This document shows positions 59,019 to 64,000 of a stretch of 64,000 nt of DNA, one piece after another. The position numbers were made by a program, and so were the translations under genes. Numbering within the stretch: the stretch's first letter is position 1; the number at the start of each line of letters is the position of its first letter. This DNA is from Sulfuricurvum sp. (GTDB lineage: Bacteria; Campylobacterota; Campylobacteria; Campylobacterales; Sulfurimonadaceae): NCBI GenBank assembly GCA_030694265.1, contig JAUXYP010000001.1:558001-622000 (forward strand), given 5' to 3'. The notes under the pieces are model-generated. The model saw only the letters and a list, made by a program, of their open reading frames with translations. It was not told the DNA's origin and ran no database searches.

Positions 59019-61160
59019 ATGCAATTAACTACTATGTCATTACATGTTGGACGAAGTATTGTTGCGTGTTCTATAACACAATCAAACATTATCGTTGTAG
59101 ACACGACGCCTACTATTTATACCTATACATTGCAAGGCAAGTATAATAAACATTCAACGATCAAGGGCTTTAAGTCCTATCCCCATCGATATGGTAACGC
59201 AGTGTCCATATCTAACAATTCAACATATGCTCTGATTTGTGATTGTCTGTGTGATCGCGTATTATTTTTATCTCTAGACAAAACACAGGTTGTTTCCAAT
59301 ATACGATGCGTAAAATCACCTGATTTTTGTGTATTCAGTCCAGATTCTAAATATTTTGCTGTTTCTAATAGCATTGGTATGTTTAGTTTCTTCGAAACAA
59401 ATCATTGTCAAAAAAGAGGCGAAATTCCATTTCCTGATGGTATTGCTACTGCTATTTTTTCGGATGATTCAAAAAAAATAGTTATTGCAACACTCGATAA
59501 AAAAGTTCATCTCTATGATATTGCTACAGGACATCTTCAAGGCACCTATCAAATTAATGATATAGCTGCAGGGCTGTGTGTATCTATAGACAATACAACG
59601 ATTGTTGTCTATACCCGAGCAGGAAATACGCTTACCATTAATACAATATTGAAGCAACAATTTTTGGCAACTCCATGTAGGGAATGGCCAACTATTCTTG
59701 CCCATGAACAAAATTCTCATATTGTTTTGGTCGGAACTAGAAGCAATCGACTCTTTGTTTATACTCATTCTAACGGGACACTTATAGGTACTATAACACT
59801 TGAATATTGGGGTATTGCGTCGATTAGTATCTTCCAAGAAGAAGTGTTAGTGGGATTTTCGGATGGAAATGGAATTATTATTAACATTAAAGAATCAATA
59901 GATAATGCGGTTCAAGCACTCTCAAACAATAATTATGAACAACTGTCAATATTAGCTTCTCAATGTCCTTTGATTTTTATCTCTTTATCATTATGTCAAC
60001 AAATTGAAGATCGCTATATTGATATTTTTTCCTATACGCCCATAAGTCCGGAAGAAAAAACTGGATTTGAAGCAATTACAGCCCTCATTTTATCGAATGA
60101 AGAAAGACGGCATGATTTGTTAAAATCACTTTATACCTCTCAAGAAATTGTCCCCTTTATGCAACAAATCAGCTGTGGTGATATGGAATTAGCCTGTACT
60201 GCAGCATATCATTCTCCGTTACTTAGACAGCTTCGAGAATTTAATGAACTGCGCACCAGATGTTTGGGCGAACTAATCGTGCAGATTAATTTACTTGAAA
60301 CCGATCCAATAAAGTTTAAAAACTACATAGAATCTATGCCATCGAGCTGTACTAATTGCTTTCACAGTATCATACCTGGGGGCAACATACTCGAAGACGG
60401 ATACAAACTACTTACATCGAGTGCTGCAGCTAATAATTTTCCAGCAGTAATGGATATTACAGCAAAATATGCTGTGTTGAGACAAACCAAAATCTATCGA
60501 CGTCTTATAAATCAAGGTGAGGCATTAATTGATAGAACATTAATGATGATTTCTGCTGGAAAAATGCCTGAAGCAGATATGTATGCTTCAAAACTATCTC
60601 AAATGAAACCTTTCACTGCTACTGGGCAAGATTTTAAAATTCAAATAAAAGCATATGAGTCATTTATTATTGCATGTGACACAAGAAATTTTATTCAAGT
60701 ATTTGCGTTAGCCACTCAAAATCCTGTACTTAGAACGACTGATAAATTCAAAGAACAGATTTTACAGTTTAAAAATACTGTTTTAGTACCGGCACTTCAG
60801 CAAGCAAAATTAGGTGAACTACCCAAAGTAAATATTATTGTTGCACCCTACGCGCCCATAGAGTTTTATAAAGAAAAAATATTTACATTGCAAAAGATTG
60901 CACTCTTGTCTGAGATAGAACGCTATGCACCGCATGGTGAAGAAAATGAATTATTGGCTAATTATCATCAATACTTTGGATGGGACGAACACTATCAGCA
61001 AGCCTGCCAAAGCTTGAATATTATCCCCAATACACTGAGAAAACTTGATGAACTCAGCCCTGAGAGTAAAGCTTGTACTAGTCTTTTGACAGGAGAAAGA
61101 TTCATACGCATACCTCCAAATAAACAGCCAGAGAGTTTTGCAACAAACTTGCCACACTAG
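59019..61160 (+). CDS. WD40/beta-propeller-like protein
   Basis: A 713-residue protein. The first about 290 residues contain beta-propeller-like repeats (FSPDSKYFAVSNSIG, FSDDSKKIVIATLDKKVHLYDIATG). The rest is helical with no recognised domain. No signal peptide. It lies in a repeat-flanked block: the inverted repeat on its left and a related 33-base direct copy overlapping its stop. Its neighbours are signalling genes. A role in scaffolding or sensing is possible. Confidence 0.75.
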   Translation: MQLTTMSLHVGRSIVACSITQSNIIVVDTTPTIYTYTLQGKYNKHSTIKGFKSYPHRYGNAVSISNNSTYALICDCLCDRVLFLSLDKTQVVSNIRCVKSPDFCVFSPDSKYFAVSNSIGMFSFFETNHCQKRGEIPFPDGIATAIFSDDSKKIVIATLDKKVHLYDIATGHLQGTYQINDIAAGLCVSIDNTTIVVYTRAGNTLTINTILKQQFLATPCREWPTILAHEQNSHIVLVGTRSNRLFVYTHSNGTLIGTITLEYWGIASISIFQEEVLVGFSDGNGIIINIKESIDNAVQALSNNNYEQLSILASQCPLIFISLSLCQQIEDRYIDIFSYTPISPEEKTGFEAITALILSNEERRHDLLKSLYTSQEIVPFMQQISCGDMELACTAAYHSPLLRQLREFNELRTRCLGELIVQINLLETDPIKFKNYIESMPSSCTNCFHSIIPGGNILEDGYKLLTSSAAANNFPAVMDITAKYAVLRQTKIYRRLINQGEALIDRTLMMISAGKMPEADMYASKLSQMKPFTATGQDFKIQIKAYESFIIACDTRNFIQVFALATQNPVLRTTDKFKEQILQFKNTVLVPALQQAKLGELPKVNIIVAPYAPIEFYKEKIFTLQKIALLSEIERYAPHGEENELLANYHQYFGWDEHYQQACQSLNIIPNTLRKLDELSPESKACTSLLTGERFIRIPPNKQPESFATNLPH

Positions 61161-61171
61161 ATTGGCATAAT
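61139..61171. repeat. Imperfect direct copy of the 58949-58981 repeat
   Basis: TGCAACAAACTTG followed by CCACACTAG then TTGGCATAATA, matching TGCAACAAACTTG with CAACACTAA and GGGCAATAATA at 58949-58981. It contains the stop codon of the beta-propeller gene. The two copies flank the gene as direct repeats. Confidence 0.6.
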
Positions 61172-61213
61172 ATCAAATGCAAATGATCCAAATTTATTCA
61201 TCGAGGAAACGTC

Positions 61214-61240
61214 ATGTCCATAGCCTCCTATCAGAAGTGA
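61214..61240 (+). other. Possible leader peptide before the response regulator
   Basis: ATG 61214 follows CGAGGAAACGTC, a better ribosome site than that of the next gene, and encodes eight residues (MSIASYQK) ending four bases before the response-regulator ATG. It could couple translation; the peptide itself may be without function. Confidence 0.3.
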
Positions 61241-61244
61241 AATA

Positions 61245-62312
61245 ATGCAGATATCTAGCACAATAAATTATTTTACCAAGCATCTAAAAGAAATTGCTTT
61301 TGAAATGAATCTTCTTCTTGTCGAAGATGATCTTGATTTACAACTACAAATGAAAGTTTTTTTATCTCGTTTTTTTGGACGCATTGATACAGCTAATAAT
61401 GGCGCAGAGGCATTGCTCCATTATAAAGAGCGCCGTTATGATTTGATTCTTACTGATTTAACGATGCCGATTATGGGAGGAATAGAATTCTCAAAAAAAA
61501 TTCATGACATAGATGCTACCCAACGTATTCTCGTTCTTTCTGCCCATTCCGAAAGTGAGAATTTGATCGAATTGATCAATATCGGTATTGACAGTTTTTT
61601 GCTTAAACCTGTTGATATGGAACGTGTTATTCAACAGCTCAACAAAACATGTCAGGCTATTTATGATCATAAAATGCTTGAGTACTTTAGCAATATGCTC
61701 GAAGAGACAAACAAAGAGTTACGCAAGAGTAATATCGAACTTGAATGTGCCCTGAATGAACTTATGCGTTCAAAAAGTATTAATCAGTCAAATACAGCTA
61801 CTTCTGATGGAAGAAAACTCAGTGATGATGAAAATATGATGCTCTATACACGCAGTCATCAAATGAGTGCTGAACAATTTCACACTGTACATCCTTTTGA
61901 ACTTGACCGAACCAATGAAAACCTCGAGGAATTAGAAGATAAATTCAACATGCTACTAGTGAGTGCAGAACAAAATGTAAACCATGAAACCTTATCAACA
62001 TTAACCAAAATTTTACGTGATTTTGCACGTGAGATTGAAATGATCCCCCAATTTGGACCTCTTGCCTATGGCATACAGCAACTTCAGCAAACGTTTGAAT
62101 CCGTTGATGATCCGGCTAAGCTTTCTGAAATATTACCGATGATTGTCTCTCTCTTTGACAATTTAGAGCGCTGGAGACTTGGGATATTTTATCACCGAAA
62201 TGTTGATGATATTCACTATATGGACAACTCTATCATCAGTGATGCATTGAGCTTACAGGGAATCTTAGACAACAAACACGTAGCATACGAATCTGATATC
62301 GAACTATTCTAA
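61245..62312 (+). CDS. Response regulator with coiled coil and unknown C-terminus
   Basis: A 355-residue protein. A receiver domain covers about 20-140 with acidic pair VEDD, phospho-Asp in [13 protein letters not shown], Ser/Thr in VLSAHS and the KP pair. A coiled coil at about 145-175 ([22 protein letters not shown] in part) leads to a helical C-terminal domain that I do not recognise. The start at 61245 has no good ribosome site; ATG 61305 would begin directly at the receiver. It precedes a chemoreceptor gene and is likely co-transcribed with it. Confidence 0.85.
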   Translation: MQISSTINYFTKHLKEIAFEMNLLLVEDDLDLQLQMKVFLSRFFGRIDTANNGAEALLHYKERRYDLILTDLTMPIMGGIEFSKKIHDIDATQRILVLSAHSESENLIELINIGIDSFLLKPVDMERVIQQLNKTCQAIYDHKMLEYFSNMLEETNKELRKSNIELECALNELMRSKSINQSNTATSDGRKLSDDENMMLYTRSHQMSAEQFHTVHPFELDRTNENLEELEDKFNMLLVSAEQNVNHETLSTLTKILRDFAREIEMIPQFGPLAYGIQQLQQTFESVDDPAKLSEILPMIVSLFDNLERWRLGIFYHRNVDDIHYMDNSIISDALSLQGILDNKHVAYESDIELF

Positions 62313-62337
62313 AATTAGACCACTAAAAGGAAACAGC

Positions 62338-64000
62338 ATGAAAAAATGGCTCTCTAACATCTCCCTATCAAAAAAACTACAACTAATCATGGGATTAGCT
62401 TCTGGCGTTGTGATCTTCGGAACACTCTTTTTTATTGTAGCAACATCATCACTCAACAAAGAATTTAACGCTTTTGATGAAAAAAGTTTCACCGGAGTCA
62501 AAGCTGTTTTAGAAACAGAAAAAGAGCTCAATTATTTTAGTCGTGTAACACGAGAAATCATGTTGGGAGGTGATTTGAATGAGAATCTCAACAAACTTGA
62601 CGAAACGTACAGTAAAATAGAAAATTTGTTTCTTATAGTAGAAAAGTCTACTCTGGATGACGAACAGCGTTCTTTGTGCAAAAAAGCGCAGCACGACTCA
62701 ATGATATTTTTATCCTCATCACGCGATTTAATGCGTCAACTAAAAAATGGTACATTGGATCTACATACTAGTTATCTGTTTTATCATAAAAACTTTTCCC
62801 CTCTGGCGAAAGCCTCTCGTAATTCAATGAATGCTCTTGTAAAAGTCAAAATGACAGAAGCTGAGACGATGAAAAAAGCATTCAAAAATCACATCTTTAC
62901 TTGGGGAACGATTGCTGCCGTGGGTGGATTAATCGGAATAATCACAATGCTTCTGGTGATGATTGCTATCTCTTCACAAATTAAAAATGCATTAATGAAG
63001 ACTCAAGACGGATTAGTGACCTTTTTCCGATTTTTAGGAGGTGAAGAAAAAAATGCTTCTTTACTTCCCGATTTAGGTAGCGATGAATTTGGGACAATGA
63101 GTGTTCTAATTAACAAAAACATTGAAACATTAGAAAGTAAGTTTAAAGAACAGCAACAAAGTATTATCGACTTTGAAAATGTTTGTTCCAGGGCCAGTAA
63201 AGGGTTTTTGTTCCATCGTATAACAACACATTACCGTGATAAAAATCTCAAAGCCCTCTCAGCCTCTCTCAATTCATTACTTGATAACGTGGAGAGTAGC
63301 TTTAGCTCTCTAACGACGGTTCTTGTTAATTATGCACAGGGAAATTATAAATATGCTACTACTACTACTACTACTGCTAAAGGATCTTTTGCCTCTGTAG
63401 AGCAATCTATGATCTCATTGGCAGTTTCCAACAGTGAGATTTTTGCTTTGATCTCCAAATTTTCGGGTGAGTTCAGTCAAGATGCGCATGTTCTTGCAAC
63501 CTCAGGGGATGAACTCAGCACGAGTGCCAACCAACAAGCCTCTAGCCTCGAAGAAACAGCAGCAGCCATCGAAGAGCTCACATCAAACGTTTCAGCTAAC
63601 GCCTCTAAAGCGCAAGAGATGACCAAAGTCGCCCAAGAAGCCAAAGGTGCCGCTGAACGTGGTAATGCAGTAGCTCGTGAAAGTTTTAATGCGATGAATG
63701 AGATAGTATCGGCTACCGAAGCCATTAACCAAGCGGTAGACATTATCGACAATATTGCTTTTCAAACAAACATATTGAGTCTCAATGCAGCGGTCGAAGC
63801 AGCTACGGCTGGAGATGCAGGAAAAGGATTTGCCGTAGTAGCCCAAGAGGTACGTAACCTCGCCAACCGAAGTGCTGATGCCGCCAAACAAATCCAAGAT
63901 CTTGCACGAACCGCACGGGTTAAATCTCAAGGAGGATTGGAAACCTCTAAAAACATGATGGACGGATTCGCTCTCATATCAGATAAAATCGCACAAACTG
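62338..64000 (+). CDS. Methyl-accepting chemotaxis protein, C-terminus outside the window
   Basis: Starts at ATG 62338 after AAAAGGAAACAGC and stays open for 554 codons to the window end. One membrane helix is near residues 18-38 ([19 protein letters not shown]), a periplasmic four-helix sensor follows, a second helix near 185-215 ([20 protein letters not shown]), then a cytoplasmic part and the chemoreceptor signalling tip [18 protein letters not shown] followed by [12 protein letters not shown]. It signals to CheA/CheW. The tip has ATAGDAG in place of the usual ARAGEQG. A (ACT)6 triplet run occurs at 63358-63375. Confidence 0.93.
   Translation, partial: MKKWLSNISLSKKLQLIMGLASGVVIFGTLFFIVATSSLNKEFNAFDEKSFTGVKAVLETEKELNYFSRVTREIMLGGDLNENLNKLDETYSKIENLFLIVEKSTLDDEQRSLCKKAQHDSMIFLSSSRDLMRQLKNGTLDLHTSYLFYHKNFSPLAKASRNSMNALVKVKMTEAETMKKAFKNHIFTWGTIAAVGGLIGIITMLLVMIAISSQIKNALMKTQDGLVTFFRFLGGEEKNASLLPDLGSDEFGTMSVLINKNIETLESKFKEQQQSIIDFENVCSRASKGFLFHRITTHYRDKNLKALSASLNSLLDNVESSFSSLTTVLVNYAQGNYKYATTTTTTAKGSFASVEQSMISLAVSNSEIFALISKFSGEFSQDAHVLATSGDELSTSANQQASSLEETAAAIEELTSNVSANASKAQEMTKVAQEAKGAAERGNAVARESFNAMNEIVSATEAINQAVDIIDNIAFQTNILSLNAAVEAATAGDAGKGFAVVAQEVRNLANRSADAAKQIQDLARTARVKSQGGLETSKNMMDGFALISDKIAQT
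63355..63378 (+). repeat. (ACT)6 triplet repeat inside the chemoreceptor gene
   Basis: GCT-(ACT)6-GCT in the coding frame gives Ala-(Thr)6-Ala. Slippage would change length without breaking the frame. Confidence 0.8.

Overview
The window reads as a chromosomal segment of a free-living Campylobacterota (epsilonproteobacterial) bacterium, most like a Sulfuricurvum/Sulfurimonas-type sulfur oxidiser. This is inference from the style of the proteins and the moderate GC of the core genes; no 16S or other marker gene is present. No rRNA, tRNA or CRISPR array was found.

Bases 1-26,700 are a large nitrogen-fixation region without nifHDK or nifB, which presumably lie outside the window. It holds nifE, nifN, nifX, a DUF269 NifX-associated gene, nifF, nifW, nifZ, nifU, nifT, nifQ, nifA, a rpoN copy, a P-II protein, ferredoxins, a TOBE molybdate-binding protein, a second NifX-like protein, a Sel1-NifU(C) fusion, an ArsC-like nitrogenase-associated protein and several redox proteins (thiol peroxidase, SagB-type nitroreductase, alanine dehydrogenase, aldo/keto reductase, NadB-like flavoprotein, Fe-SOD). 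Most transcription units are preceded by a -24/-12-like element with a shared local consensus (TAGAAC-N5-WTGCA). This suggests one NifA/sigma-54 regulon that also includes rpoN, the P-II gene and several unrecognised genes, among them a MoxR/VWA pair. An AT-rich HEPN-like gene interrupts nifE-nifN, and nifN keeps its own sigma-54-like promoter. A NTase/HEPN toxin-antitoxin-like pair (6.3-7.0 kb) lies inside the region and its HEPN partner has a degraded active site.

Bases 27,000-45,300 are a defence-type island. It starts with a Fic protein, followed by a tight plus-strand operon: SbcD, SbcC, an AT-rich PHP-ATPase (TrlF-like) with a partner, a DUF2779 nuclease, a dGTPase and one unknown. Convergent to it is a type I restriction-modification operon, hsdM - HEPN protein - [nucleotidyltransferase fused to HsdS] - hsdR. 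This translationally coupled merger of a HI0073/HI0074-type NTase/HEPN module with a type I R-M system is the most striking object in the window.

Bases 45,400-54,600 look like an integrated mobile element: tyrosine recombinase, AlpA-like regulator, DUF3987 ATPase next to a cluster of CACCGACA repeats resembling iterons, small unknown genes, and a plus-strand cassette of small membrane proteins including two paralogues and a WGR-like protein. Bases 54,600-56,500 contain gene remains. Bases 55,200-64,000 carry motility and signalling genes: a separate fliG, an M15-type peptidase, a hybrid histidine kinase, a beta-propeller protein flanked by repeats, a response regulator and a partial methyl-accepting chemotaxis protein that runs off the window.

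All calls rest on reading the sequence and recalling families; no search was run.
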